This document shows, one piece after another, positions 1 through 8,195 of a DNA stretch of 64,000 nucleotides. Below the pieces are notes generated by a model, which worked only from the letters and a program-made list of their open reading frames with translations, did not search any database and was not told where the DNA came from. The translations under genes were made by a program, and so were the position numbers. Position 1 is the stretch's first letter. Each line of letters starts with the position of its first letter. This stretch comes from RGIG4576 sp964536025 (GTDB lineage Bacteria; Bacteroidota; Bacteroidia; Bacteroidales; Muribaculaceae), in contig CAZHXA010000002.1 of assembly GCA_964536025.1 (NCBI GenBank), forward strand, positions 65,049 through 129,048, written 5' to 3'.

Positions 1-64
1 TTATTCCTTATTCTGAACTTGTGTAATAATAAAAAACTTTGTTCAAGTTTAGTTCGGTGATGAT

Positions 65-104
65 AAAAGCCAGCACTACAATATAACTTGTAATGCTGGC
101 TTTA
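65..104. terminator. Hairpin terminator after the BspA-like gene
   Basis: A perfect 10-bp stem (66-75 with 94-103, arm AAAGCCAGCA) lies just past the stop of the minus-strand BspA-like gene. On the minus strand it runs into TTTTATC, so it fits a factor-independent terminator; A/T tracts on both sides would let it act in both directions. Nothing recognisable lies in bases 1-64. Confidence 0.75.
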
Positions 105-141
105 TTAAGTCGCTAATTTATTGTGTGTGAGTTAGCTTTTG

Positions 142-2994
142 CTATTTGATAGCGATTTTGGTTGCTTGAGTGTATCCTGTATTGTCGGTTGCGACTATCA
201 TGTAAATGCCACAAGATAAATTATTGGTGGTTATTGTTTCGCCTGCTGATGCAGTGAATGAAGCTTCAGTGATACCATTGATGTTAAATACTTTAATGGT
301 TATATCATTGAGGGCTGTAATGTTGCAACCATTGACTGTTATCAACGAATATTTATCGGTGGTAATATTAGGTATATAGTCGGTATCATGTTTCACGATA
401 GTCAAGCCATAAGCTTCAACGTCTTCAATGATGGTCTTGACTTCCGGGGAGCCGGTTGCGTTCACCATCTTGATACCACTCTTATATCCGGAACCATCTT
501 CGGCAATGTAACTCCAAAATATGTTCTCTCCGTCTCCGGTGATTTGACGCACATATACAGTTTCATATTGAGTATCATTTTCAGGAGATGCCGGATCGCT
601 TGAAATGCATGTTACATTTGGTATATCTGTCAAGTATCTTATATCTTTTGTAAGATTCTTGATTTCGCTAAGAGCAATGCGGTAAAGACCATAGTTCTTT
701 CCACTTGAAAAGACATATAGATAGTCGTTTGTTTCATCGATATAGAATGATTTGATTTCTTCTCCATGAAATAGAGTGATGTAAGGTCGATTTTGGGTGT
801 CATTCACTCCTTCAGGATGAATATCGCTATCTTTGAAGCGATATAATCCATGTCCATTGTAGATGTAGCTAATCCAATTAACTCCGTTTTTATCACGTTG
901 AAAACATGAAGCGATAGCTCCAAAATTTATTCCATAGTTGTAATATGCTGTCCAATAAGGAGTCATGAATATGTAGTCAGAATTTGTTGTGTGTATAGTT
1001 CCTTCTTCATACCAATTGCGTTCGTTGGCGTTTATCTTTAATACACCAAGTATACGATTACCCATGTAAATATCTCCATTAGTTTGGTCTATGAAACAAG
1101 TATGTGGGTCACATTGACTTTCTGAGAAAGAAGCGTAGTCATTAATATAGCACATACTACCATCTGAAGGTGCTACAATGGGCGTCTTGAAAAAACGTTT
1201 GCCATCATAATCCATCTTAAAAAGCAATCCGTCGCCATATGAGTCAGTTGTGAAGGTGAATGTTTCGCCGGCATCGGCTACATATATTGCTTTTTCGTAA
1301 TTTTGCATTTGGAATGGATGAGCTCCTGAGCTTATACCTGTATCGTGTTGTTTTTTGCCGTCAAAGTAGCAAATGTTACCATTCTTGACAGCGTAGTATA
1401 AACCGTTTGGCAAGTTTTGTGCAGGGCCGTAGGTATATGCTGTCCATTCATTATTTTCAATAATTTCTTTACATTGTGACCACAATTCATTTTTGCGATA
1501 GCGACTTGCAAAACCTACAGGCACTTCAAGTGTTACCTTTGTCAAGTCGGGTTGTGTCGAATATTTGAAGTAATTTATTACGGTAGGTACAATGCAACTT
1601 TTGCAACCGATGTATTCAAGTGAAGAAGGCCAGTCGTACATGTTGAAACGAGTGATTGTCGATGGTAATGTTATGCTTGTTAATTTATTACATCCGTAGA
1701 ATGTGTATTGAGGTAGTTCTTCAATACCTTCATCTATTGTTACTTCAGTGAGTTCTGAACACCGAGCAAAAACAGAACTATCGTACTGAATATTTTTAGA
1801 AATATGGGCTTTTTGTAGTTTGCTTGCTATAAAAGCACCACTGCCGATACGTTTAACATTGGGAAAGTTAGCTTCGGTTACGCCTGATGAATAGAATGCA
1901 TTATAACCAATGTAAGTGACGCGTTCATCGGTCTCGTTCCATACAAACGGCTCGTGTGCTTGACTGCCGAAGATGCATTTAAACATTATCTCGCCATTGT
2001 CAATATATTCATAAAGAGCGTGGTCTTTTGTGAAAAATTTCTTATTGCCGTCGGCAACGGTTATATTGTCGAGAAAACCCTGGTAATCAAGTTCTTCAAA
2101 TGTTGATGGTAAGTTGAGGTTGCGTAGATTTTTAAATGGCATATATCCGAGTGATTTAGCACCTTCGTAAAGGGTTAGGGTGTTAAGCGAATAAGTGTCG
2201 CAGTAGAATGCGTTGTCACCAATTGATATGATATTATTATGTAGGGTTACTTCGGTGAGTGGATTGTCATAAAAAGTATAATCAGGAATTACTGTCATTG
2301 ATTCCGGAATCACCAATTTGGTGATGTTGCAATGAGAGAATGTTTGAGAAGTTTCGAGTGTTGCATTCTTTTCATTGTAAAAGAACACTTTTGAAAAGTT
2401 TAAATATTTTGTAACATCTAATGATTCACAATGAAAGAACGATTGATAGCTAACGCCTATGCCGGCAGCGTTATTCGGAAGATTCTCAAGGGCAGTAAGC
2501 TTGCGACAATACATGAATGCATTGGCCGGAAAATAAATTGAATCGGTATAATTCTTGAATTCGGATGGGTAAGTTACTTTCTCGAGTGAGGTACAGTACC
2601 TAAAATTAAACCTTGATGTTAAAAGTGAGTAACGGTCGTCATTTCTGTTTCTAAAAGTAACCGAAACCAAGGCAGTGTCGCCGGCAAAGCTACAAGAGCT
2701 ATTGGGGGTTATGTTGGCTCCGAATGTTACTGAAGTTAGTTTGGGGCAGTCTTTAAAAATATCAGTATACATAGATCTTACTTCATATATAGTGCTGTCT
2801 ACAACAATTTCATCAGGTATATTAATATCGCCTGAGTATTTTGAACCGTCTGATTTGGCAATTATAGTTGCACTGTTCCTTCTAATACTATAGGTGATAC
2901 CATCAACATCGACTGATACCGCATTTAGACTTAGGAAACAAAATAAGAAGGTAAGTAGTGATAACACCTTTTTGTGGGTAATACTTGTATTCAT
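142..2994 (-). CDS. BspA-type leucine-rich-repeat protein with T9SS-like C-terminal tail
   Basis: Predicted secreted or surface protein of about 950 residues. After an N-terminal signal peptide come repeated LRR_5/BspA-type leucine-rich units (for example 'ITKLVIPESMTVIPDYTF', 'LTSITLPSTIT') over roughly the first 500 residues, then a region without recognised motifs, and a last block of about 60 residues (KVFNING ... LSCGIYMIV ... TKIAIK) that looks like a type A T9SS sorting domain. In this family such repeats serve adhesion or surface display; the ligand is unknown. I place the start at 2994 because a TAnnTTTG promoter element sits at 3024-3031, downstream of the longer in-frame alternative at 3036, and because this start gives a clean signal peptide. 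Stand-alone gene ending in a hairpin terminator. Confidence 0.85.
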   Translation of the reverse strand: MNTSITHKKVLSLLTFLFCFLSLNAVSVDVDGITYSIRRNSATIIAKSDGSKYSGDINIPDEIVVDSTIYEVRSMYTDIFKDCPKLTSVTFGANITPNSSCSFAGDTALVSVTFRNRNDDRYSLLTSRFNFRYCTSLEKVTYPSEFKNYTDSIYFPANAFMYCRKLTALENLPNNAAGIGVSYQSFFHCESLDVTKYLNFSKVFFYNEKNATLETSQTFSHCNITKLVIPESMTVIPDYTFYDNPLTEVTLHNNIISIGDNAFYCDTYSLNTLTLYEGAKSLGYMPFKNLRNLNLPSTFEELDYQGFLDNITVADGNKKFFTKDHALYEYIDNGEIMFKCIFGSQAHEPFVWNETDERVTYIGYNAFYSSGVTEANFPNVKRIGSGAFIASKLQKAHISKNIQYDSSVFARCSELTEVTIDEGIEELPQYTFYGCNKLTSITLPSTITRFNMYDWPSSLEYIGCKSCIVPTVINYFKYSTQPDLTKVTLEVPVGFASRYRKNELWSQCKEIIENNEWTAYTYGPAQNLPNGLYYAVKNGNICYFDGKKQHDTGISSGAHPFQMQNYEKAIYVADAGETFTFTTDSYGDGLLFKMDYDGKRFFKTPIVAPSDGSMCYINDYASFSESQCDPHTCFIDQTNGDIYMGNRILGVLKINANERNWYEEGTIHTTNSDYIFMTPYWTAYYNYGINFGAIASCFQRDKNGVNWISYIYNGHGLYRFKDSDIHPEGVNDTQNRPYITLFHGEEIKSFYIDETNDYLYVFSSGKNYGLYRIALSEIKNLTKDIRYLTDIPNVTCISSDPASPENDTQYETVYVRQITGDGENIFWSYIAEDGSGYKSGIKMVNATGSPEVKTIIEDVEAYGLTIVKHDTDYIPNITTDKYSLITVNGCNITALNDITIKVFNINGITEASFTASAGETITTNNLSCGIYMIVATDNTGYTQATKIAIK

Positions 2995-3023
2995 AATTAT
3001 TATTGTTTGATTATTTGTATGTA

Positions 3024-3031
3024 CAAAGATA
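3024..3031 (-). promoter_or_regulatory. Promoter -7 element of the BspA-like gene
   Basis: Minus-strand TATCTTTG matches the Bacteroidetes -7 box TAnnTTTG. It lies 30 bases before the chosen ATG and excludes the longer start at 3036. No clear -33 TTTG is visible. Confidence 0.5.
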
Positions 3032-3085
3032 GACAAACTAATATTAATTACCCCCCAATTACTAAAATATGTTAAATATAATATA

Positions 3086-3119
3086 AAGCAAGTGCTTACC
3101 GTTTACGGTAAACACTTGC
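3086..3119. terminator. Hairpin terminator between asnA and the BspA-like gene
   Basis: Inverted repeat GCAAGTG(C)TTACC / GGTAA(A)CACTTGC just after the asnA stop (minus strand), with a short loop. It probably ends asnA transcription. Confidence 0.65.
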
Positions 3120-3139
3120 AACTCATGACATGTAATGTC

Positions 3140-4174
3140 TTACATTAGGAAAATTCCGTTTTGTCGGCATATTTCAATTTGTTCTTCGGGCCAAATGCTT
3201 GCTTGCACCTCACCTATGTGAGCCTTTTGTAACAAGAACATGCATAGTCGGCTTTGACCTATACCGCCACCTATCGATTGAGGTAATTCGCCGTTAAGCA
3301 GAGCTTTATGGAACGCCAATTCTTTTCGTTCGGTGCAATTTCTTGCGTTAAGTTGTTGCATGAGCGATTCAGGACTTACTCTTATACCCATCGAAGACAG
3401 TTCGATAGACGTTTCAAGAATATTGTCCCAAAGTAGGATGTCGCCATTAAGCCCCTGAAATCCATTGTCATTCATTGTAATCCAATCATCGTAATCGGGA
3501 GCACGTCCGTCGTGTGGCTCACCATTGCTTAAAGGAGCTCCTATGCCAATCAAAAATATAGCACCATATTTTTTGGTAGCTTCTATTTCGCGGTCTTTTG
3601 GCGATAAATCGGGATACATATCCAATAATTCCTGTGAATGTAGGAATGTAATTTCTTTGGGTAAACGTGGCGTAATGTGTGGAAACTCTTTATATATGAA
3701 AAGTTCGGTTTCACGCAGTGCATTGTAAATGTTTTTTACGGTGTCTTTTAAATAATCTAAAGTGCGATTTTCCTTTTTTATTGAACACTCCCAGTCCCAT
3801 TGGTCTACATATAGCGAATGTAGGTTGTCAAGGTCTTCGCTTGTGCGAATTGCATTCATATCGGTGTAAATACCATATCCTGCTGAAATGTCGTAGGCAC
3901 CGAGTTTCATTCTTTTCCATTTTGCAAGTGAGTGAACAACTTCGGCACGACGGTTACCCATGCAAGTGATGTCAAAGGTTACAGCGTGTTCCACACCGTT
4001 GAGGTCGTCGTTTATACCGGTGCCTGTCAAGACGAAAAGAGGTGCTGTTACACGTCGCAAGTTTAGGCTGTTAGCCAATTTTTCTTGAAATGTATCTTTG
4101 ATTTTTTTTATGGCTATTTCGGTGGTTTCCGGAAGTAGCTTTTGTTTGTATTTTTTTGGTATAATAAGTGCCAT
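3140..4174 (-). CDS. asnA: Aspartate--ammonia ligase
   Basis: Ammonia-dependent asparagine synthetase: ATP, aspartate and NH4+ give asparagine, in the cytoplasm. The 344-residue product matches the length of the AsnA family, a class II tRNA-synthetase-like fold, and carries family stretches such as 'QWDWECSI', 'SIGGGIGQSR' and 'HIGEVQASIWPEE' near the C-terminus. A longer in-frame start at 4234 would place a promoter (4204-4235) inside the gene, so I use MALIIPKKYK at 4174. It is monocistronic. Its use of free ammonia fits a genome that also makes ammonia through the urease operon here, although that link is inference. Confidence 0.95.
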   Translation of the reverse strand: MALIIPKKYKQKLLPETTEIAIKKIKDTFQEKLANSLNLRRVTAPLFVLTGTGINDDLNGVEHAVTFDITCMGNRRAEVVHSLAKWKRMKLGAYDISAGYGIYTDMNAIRTSEDLDNLHSLYVDQWDWECSIKKENRTLDYLKDTVKNIYNALRETELFIYKEFPHITPRLPKEITFLHSQELLDMYPDLSPKDREIEATKKYGAIFLIGIGAPLSNGEPHDGRAPDYDDWITMNDNGFQGLNGDILLWDNILETSIELSSMGIRVSPESLMQQLNARNCTERKELAFHKALLNGELPQSIGGGIGQSRLCMFLLQKAHIGEVQASIWPEEQIEICRQNGIFLM

Positions 4175-4203
4175 ATTGATGTTTTTATTTAATAATGCAT
4201 AAG

Positions 4204-4235
4204 CAAATATAGCAAATGTTTTGAAGATTGGCAAA
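4204..4235 (-). promoter_or_regulatory. asnA promoter
   Basis: On the minus strand TTTG (4232-4235), a 20-base spacer, then TATATTTG (4204-4211): a complete Bacteroidetes -33/-7 promoter. It lies 30 bases upstream of the asnA ATG and decides the start. Confidence 0.7.
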
Positions 4236-4426
4236 TTTTATAACAAAATGTGCTTTTATGATGCGATTTTGTGAAAATATTGCAAGAATTTTGTGCTGAG
4301 GGTCTTAAAATATGAATGTATAAGCATTTTGGAGTGTTAATGTGTTTTTTAAGTAATAAAAGCCATTAAAAAAGTCTTAATTAAGAAGAAGATTCATAAT
4401 GAAGCGTGTTTTTCATGGAAAAATTG

Positions 4427-4434
4427 TATTTTTG
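4427..4434 (+). promoter_or_regulatory. Promoter -7 element of the LolD-type ATPase gene
   Basis: TATTTTTG, 49 bases before the ATG at 4483. The -33 region is not clear. Confidence 0.4.
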
Positions 4435-4482
4435 TAGTAAGAATGAAACTTTCGTGTACATTTGCGGGTTGAATTGATTAAA

Positions 4483-5157
4483 ATGATTGAAGTAAAGAAC
4501 ATAAATAAGAAATATGGAGCGTTGCAAGTTCTTGACAACGTGAATGTGACTATCAATAAAGGTGAATTGGTTACTATCGTGGGACCGAGCGGTGCAGGAA
4601 AGTCAACTTTGCTCCAAATTGTAGGCACACTTGATTCTCCCGATGATGGAAGTATTATTTATGATGGTAAGGATGTTCTTCGTTTTAGTGAGCGAGAACT
4701 TGCTCGCTTTCGCAATCAAAATATAGGTTTTGTGTTTCAATTTCATCAGTTATTGCCTGAGTTTACCACACTTGAAAATGTGACAATACCTGCACTTATT
4801 GGAGGAATGAAACAAAAAGATGCCGATGAAAGGGCTAAAGAACTGCTTGATTACATGGGTTTGTCGGGACGCCTGAACCATAAGCCATCGGAGTTGTCGG
4901 GTGGCGAGCGTCAGCGTGTAGCTGTTGCAAGAGCGTTGGTTAATCGTCCGGCAGTGATTCTTGCCGATGAGCCTTCGGGTAGTCTTGATTCTCAAAATAA
5001 AAAAGAATTGCATGGATTGTTCTTTCGTTTACGCGAAGAACTGCAACAAACTTTTGTTATAGTGACACATGACGAAAGTCTTGCCGATGATGCCGACAGA
5101 GTGTTATATATGCAAGATGGAAAAATAGTAAATGATGTTACAAAAAATAGCCGATGA
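4483..5157 (+). CDS. LolD-type ABC transporter ATP-binding protein
   Basis: ATPase subunit of a MacB/LolD-class ABC transporter, 224 residues. Walker A GPSGAGKS (about 34-41), Q-loop in 'FVFQFHQLLPEFT', signature LSGGE, Walker B 'VILADEPSG' and H-loop 'VTHD' are all intact. LolD proteins power extraction of lipoproteins from the inner membrane for delivery to the outer membrane. No LolC/E permease gene is adjacent. The next gene starts inside its stop codon (ATGA, 4-base overlap) and encodes a lipoprotein, so the two are translationally coupled. MIEVKN at 4483 is preferred over a TTG start at 4462. The class is certain; Lol rather than another MacB-like role is likely. Confidence 0.9.
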   Translation: MIEVKNINKKYGALQVLDNVNVTINKGELVTIVGPSGAGKSTLLQIVGTLDSPDDGSIIYDGKDVLRFSERELARFRNQNIGFVFQFHQLLPEFTTLENVTIPALIGGMKQKDADERAKELLDYMGLSGRLNHKPSELSGGERQRVAVARALVNRPAVILADEPSGSLDSQNKKELHGLFFRLREELQQTFVIVTHDESLADDADRVLYMQDGKIVNDVTKNSR

Positions 5158-5825
5158 GAATTTTTAAATACATATTAATGTGTGTTATGGCAACGGTTCT
5201 TGTTGCTTCCTGTGATGACGATAGTGAAGGCTTTAAATATGGAGACTTCAACTACGATATGGTGACTTATTCAGGTGAATATGATTCTCAGTCGGTATTT
5301 ACGTTTCAATCTTATGATGATTCACCTCTTATAACCTTAACTGCGAGCAATTTGAGCAATCCTGAAATGAAGGTTGGTCAACGTTTGTTATTGAATTATA
5401 TAGTAGATAAGAATTTTGGTGATAATCACAAAGCTATAACTGTGAATGGCTATTCTAAAATTACTACCGATACAATTTTAATACTACCGCAAGAGGTTAT
5501 AGATACTCTGAAACGGGATAAAGTGAAATTGAGAAGTGTATGGCGTACAGGAAATTATCTTAATGTGCGTTGTGATGTACAATATACCGAGAAAGCTCGT
5601 CGATTGTTTCTTGCTTCAACAGGCGAACCCGATGAGTCGGGACTTGTGCAAGCCTATCAAATTCAAGACTTGATGGATGCCCCCACATATTACTGGTTTG
5701 GAACCTATTTTAGCTATTACATAGCTCCTGTGTGGGAAAATGTGGAATGTAAGGCGTTTAGATTTAATATAGAAGACCTTACTTATCCCGATGTGAAATA
5801 TTATGATTTTTTGAAAGAAAAATAA
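5154..5825 (+). CDS. NigD-like lipoprotein
   Basis: Secreted lipoprotein of 223 residues. The signal peptide ends in lipobox LVAS-C20, followed by DDDSE, an acidic tail typical of Bacteroidetes lipoproteins exported to the outer membrane. The rest looks like the two-domain NigD family (an OB-like N-terminal part with 'VGQRLLLNYIVD', and a C-terminal beta domain with 'LVQAYQIQDL'). NigD takes its name from a Bacteroides bacteriocin-associated operon; the function of this large family is unknown. It overlaps the upstream ATPase gene by four bases and is followed 17 bases later by a DUF3467 gene. Confidence 0.75.
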   Translation: MRIFKYILMCVMATVLVASCDDDSEGFKYGDFNYDMVTYSGEYDSQSVFTFQSYDDSPLITLTASNLSNPEMKVGQRLLLNYIVDKNFGDNHKAITVNGYSKITTDTILILPQEVIDTLKRDKVKLRSVWRTGNYLNVRCDVQYTEKARRLFLASTGEPDESGLVQAYQIQDLMDAPTYYWFGTYFSYYIAPVWENVECKAFRFNIEDLTYPDVKYYDFLKEK

Positions 5826-5842
5826 ATAAAATAGAAACTGAT

Positions 5843-6169
5843 ATGAATAATGACTCTAATCAACAAAAAAAAGAGATAAGCATAGAAATGTCGCCCGAAG
5901 TGGCACAAGGAAAATATGCTAATCTGGCTGTTATATCTCATGGTGCTTCTGAATTTTTCCTTGATATGATTTGTATGGCTCCTAATATACCGCAAGCCAA
6001 AGTGCAAAGTCGCATTGTGATGACTCCCGAGAATGTGAAACAACTTATGTTTGCTTTGCAAGAAAATGTGCGTAAGTATGAAGAAACTTTCGGAGAAATA
6101 AAGCCAAAAATGCCACAAGGTAATGGTACATCATTTAATCCGTTTGGCGTAAATAACGGACTTTCTTGA
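5843..6169 (+). CDS. DUF3467 domain protein
   Basis: Small cytoplasmic protein of 108 residues with no signal peptide or membrane segment. The sequence fits DUF3467: 'GKYANLAVISHGASEFFLDM', then 'SRIVMTPENVKQLMFALQENV'. The family is widespread in bacteria and its function is not known. It is 17 bases downstream of the NigD-like gene and 55 bases upstream of cysS, so it may be part of a lolD-type/nigD/DUF3467/cysS transcript. The C-terminal 20 residues are Gly/Asn/Pro rich and probably disordered. Confidence 0.8.
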   Translation: MNNDSNQQKKEISIEMSPEVAQGKYANLAVISHGASEFFLDMICMAPNIPQAKVQSRIVMTPENVKQLMFALQENVRKYEETFGEIKPKMPQGNGTSFNPFGVNNGLS

Positions 6170-6224
6170 TATACGCATTAGTTAAAGGCTGGTTGTTATT
6201 ATCTATTATTTATAAAATATGATT

Positions 6225-7703
6225 ATGGAAAATCCTTTATTTATATATAATACACTTTCTCGAAAAAAAGAGCAATTCATTCCGTTGAATGCTCCTTATG
6301 TGGGAATGTATGTATGTGGTCCCACAGTTTACGGTGATGGTCACTTGGGACATGCTCGTCCGGCTATAACGTTTGATGTTTTTTATCGTTATTTGCTTCA
6401 TTTGGGTTATAAAGTGAGATATGTACGCAATATCACCGATGTGGGACACCTTGAACATGATGCCGATGATGGTGAAGATAAAATAGCTAAAAAGGCACGT
6501 CTTGAAAAACTTGAGCCTATGGAAGTGGTTCAATATTATCTTAACCGTTATCATAAAGCTATGGATGCACTTAATGTGCTACCTCCAAGCATTGAACCAC
6601 ATGCGTCGGGGCATATAATAGAGCAGATAGAATACATTAAAAAAATTCTTGAAGCAGGATATGCTTACGAAAGTAACGGTTCAGTGTATTTTGATGTACC
6701 TAAATACAATAAAGATTTCAACTACGGTAAATTGTCGGGTAGAAATATTGACGAACTGTTAAATACAACTCGAGAACTTGACGGACAGAGCGAAAAGCAT
6801 AATCCTGCCGATTTTGCTTTGTGGAAAAAGGCTTCACCCGAGCATATTATGCGTTGGCCTTCTCCGTGGAGCGACGGTTTTCCCGGTTGGCACTTGGAAT
6901 GTTCTACAATGGGTACAAAATATCTTGGAGAAACATTTGACGTGCATGGCGGTGGTATGGACTTAATGTTCCCTCACCATGAATGTGAAATTGCTCAATC
7001 GGTGGCTCATTCCGGTCACGATGCGGTACGTTATTGGATGCATAATAATATGATTACTATAAATGGTCAAAAAATGGGAAAATCGTTGGGTAACTTCATT
7101 ACACTCGATGAATTCTTTACTGGTAATCACAAATTGCTTGAGCAAGCTTATTCTCCTATGACCATACGTTTCTTTATTCTTATGGCTCACTATCGTGGAA
7201 CGGTTGACTTCTCTAATGATGCTTTGAAAGCAGCCGAGAAAGCTTACGACCGAATGATGGACGGCTGGAAACGATTGAACGAATTGAAAGCAGGCGATAA
7301 AACTACAGTTGAATTGAAAGTAAATGAATTGGCTGAAAAATGTGCCGATGCCATGAACGATGATTTGAATACGCCTACAGTCATCGCACATCTGTTTGAT
7401 GCATGCCGTTCAATCAATCTTGTAAATGATGGAAAAGCTGAAATATCTCAAGAAGACCTTGATGCATTAAAGCATGTGTTCAAAGTTTATTTGTTTGATA
7501 TTCTTGGTGTATGTGATGAGTCGGCTTCAGGAGATGTAAATTTGAAACCTTATGAAGAAGCTGTGGATTTATTGTTGCAAATTCGTAAGAATGCAAAAGA
7601 CAATAAAGATTGGACCACAAGTGATTTAATTCGCAACCGTCTTGCCGAAATAGGATTTGATGTAAAAGATACCAAAGACGGCTTTGAATGGAAAGTAAAA
7701 TAA
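6225..7703 (+). CDS. cysS: Cysteine--tRNA ligase
   Basis: Class I aminoacyl-tRNA synthetase charging tRNA-Cys. HIGH-type motif HLGH (40-43), KMSKS-type motif KMGKS (about 282-286), zinc ligands C31, the Cys in 'WHLECS', and His/Glu of 'HHECE' are present. A DALR-like helical domain follows. The length of 492 residues is usual. The start MENPLFIYNT at 6225 gives the family-standard N-terminus; an ATG two codons earlier (6219) is the alternative. A strong hairpin terminator follows at 7735. Confidence 0.96.
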   Translation: MENPLFIYNTLSRKKEQFIPLNAPYVGMYVCGPTVYGDGHLGHARPAITFDVFYRYLLHLGYKVRYVRNITDVGHLEHDADDGEDKIAKKARLEKLEPMEVVQYYLNRYHKAMDALNVLPPSIEPHASGHIIEQIEYIKKILEAGYAYESNGSVYFDVPKYNKDFNYGKLSGRNIDELLNTTRELDGQSEKHNPADFALWKKASPEHIMRWPSPWSDGFPGWHLECSTMGTKYLGETFDVHGGGMDLMFPHHECEIAQSVAHSGHDAVRYWMHNNMITINGQKMGKSLGNFITLDEFFTGNHKLLEQAYSPMTIRFFILMAHYRGTVDFSNDALKAAEKAYDRMMDGWKRLNELKAGDKTTVELKVNELAEKCADAMNDDLNTPTVIAHLFDACRSINLVNDGKAEISQEDLDALKHVFKVYLFDILGVCDESASGDVNLKPYEEAVDLLLQIRKNAKDNKDWTTSDLIRNRLAEIGFDVKDTKDGFEWKVK

Positions 7704-7734
7704 ATAACAGGTCGTTAAACTTGAAAATATGTAC

Positions 7735-7764
7735 AAAGGAGCTTTAGCACAAGCTCCTTTGCTG
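7735..7764 (+). terminator. cysS terminator
   Basis: Perfect 10-bp stem (7735-7744 with 7751-7760, arm AAAGGAGCTT), 6-base loop, then GCTGTTTTAT. Located 31 bases after the cysS stop. Confidence 0.85.
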
Positions 7765-7820
7765 TTTTATACTCATTATAGTAATGTATCCGGTATAAAA
7801 ACTGAAAGGTAAAAAACAAA

Positions 7821-7847
7821 GAAAGAGTCACGATTTGCGACTCTTTC
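7821..7847 (-). terminator. Minus-strand hairpin terminator of a vanished gene
   Basis: Perfect 9-bp stem (GAAAGAGTC 7821-7829 with GACTCTTTC 7839-7847). On the minus strand it is followed by TTTGTTTTTT, so it would stop minus-strand transcription. No intact minus-strand gene lies upstream; the decayed fragment at 7878-8060 does. Confidence 0.6.
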
Positions 7848-7877
7848 CACCCTGATACTCAAAATTCAATACTATTA

Positions 7878-8060
7878 CTATTTTATTATCTCTTTTTGAG
7901 TCTTTCTGTTTACTCTCACTAAGTACATTCCTCCGTCTTTATTTGCGAGAATTTGTCAAAGTGAAGATGAAATTTCAATAACACCTTTCGTTAATATGTA
8001 AAGATTCAAAAAGTCAACTCTATAGCCTTTGTTTGAATCCGTTAGAAATATACAGAAAAA
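7878..8060 (-). pseudogene. Remnant of a T9SS-tailed protein gene (C-terminal end)
   Basis: Between cysS and the EamA gene the minus strand still reads as the last residues of a type 9 secretion cargo: 'ILANKDGGMYLVRVNRKTQK' followed by EIIK and a TAG stop at 7878-7880. This has the ending style of T9SS type A tails (G-[I/M]-Y-hydrophobic ... K-hydrophobic-hydrophobic-K). Upstream the same frame is broken by a TGA at 7956-7958 and then gives only weakly plausible peptide, and no start is found before 8196. A matching minus-strand terminator lies at 7821-7847. I infer a deleted or decayed gene; the upstream limit is approximate. Confidence 0.5.
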
Positions 8061-8158
8061 TGTTATCATGGGAACTATTTCAGTAAAATAAATTTAATAT
8101 ATGAGATAAATAGAAAATAAGAACAGATAATATGAACTGCGGAATGATGAAAGTTTTT

Positions 8159-8166
8159 TATCTTTG
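8159..8166 (+). promoter_or_regulatory. Promoter -7 element of the EamA transporter gene
   Basis: TATCTTTG, 30 bases before the ATG at 8196. The -33 box is weak. Confidence 0.5.
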
Positions 8167-8195
8167 CGACATGATTTTTTGAAAATATAACAGAA

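Noticed and set aside
1..64. Possible end of a gene at the left window edge
   Set aside because: All frames close within a few codons; no support for a truncated gene.
3037..3085. Possible continuation of the BspA-like N-terminus up to 3036
   Set aside because: The promoter element at 3024-3031 and a proper signal peptide favour the start at 2994.
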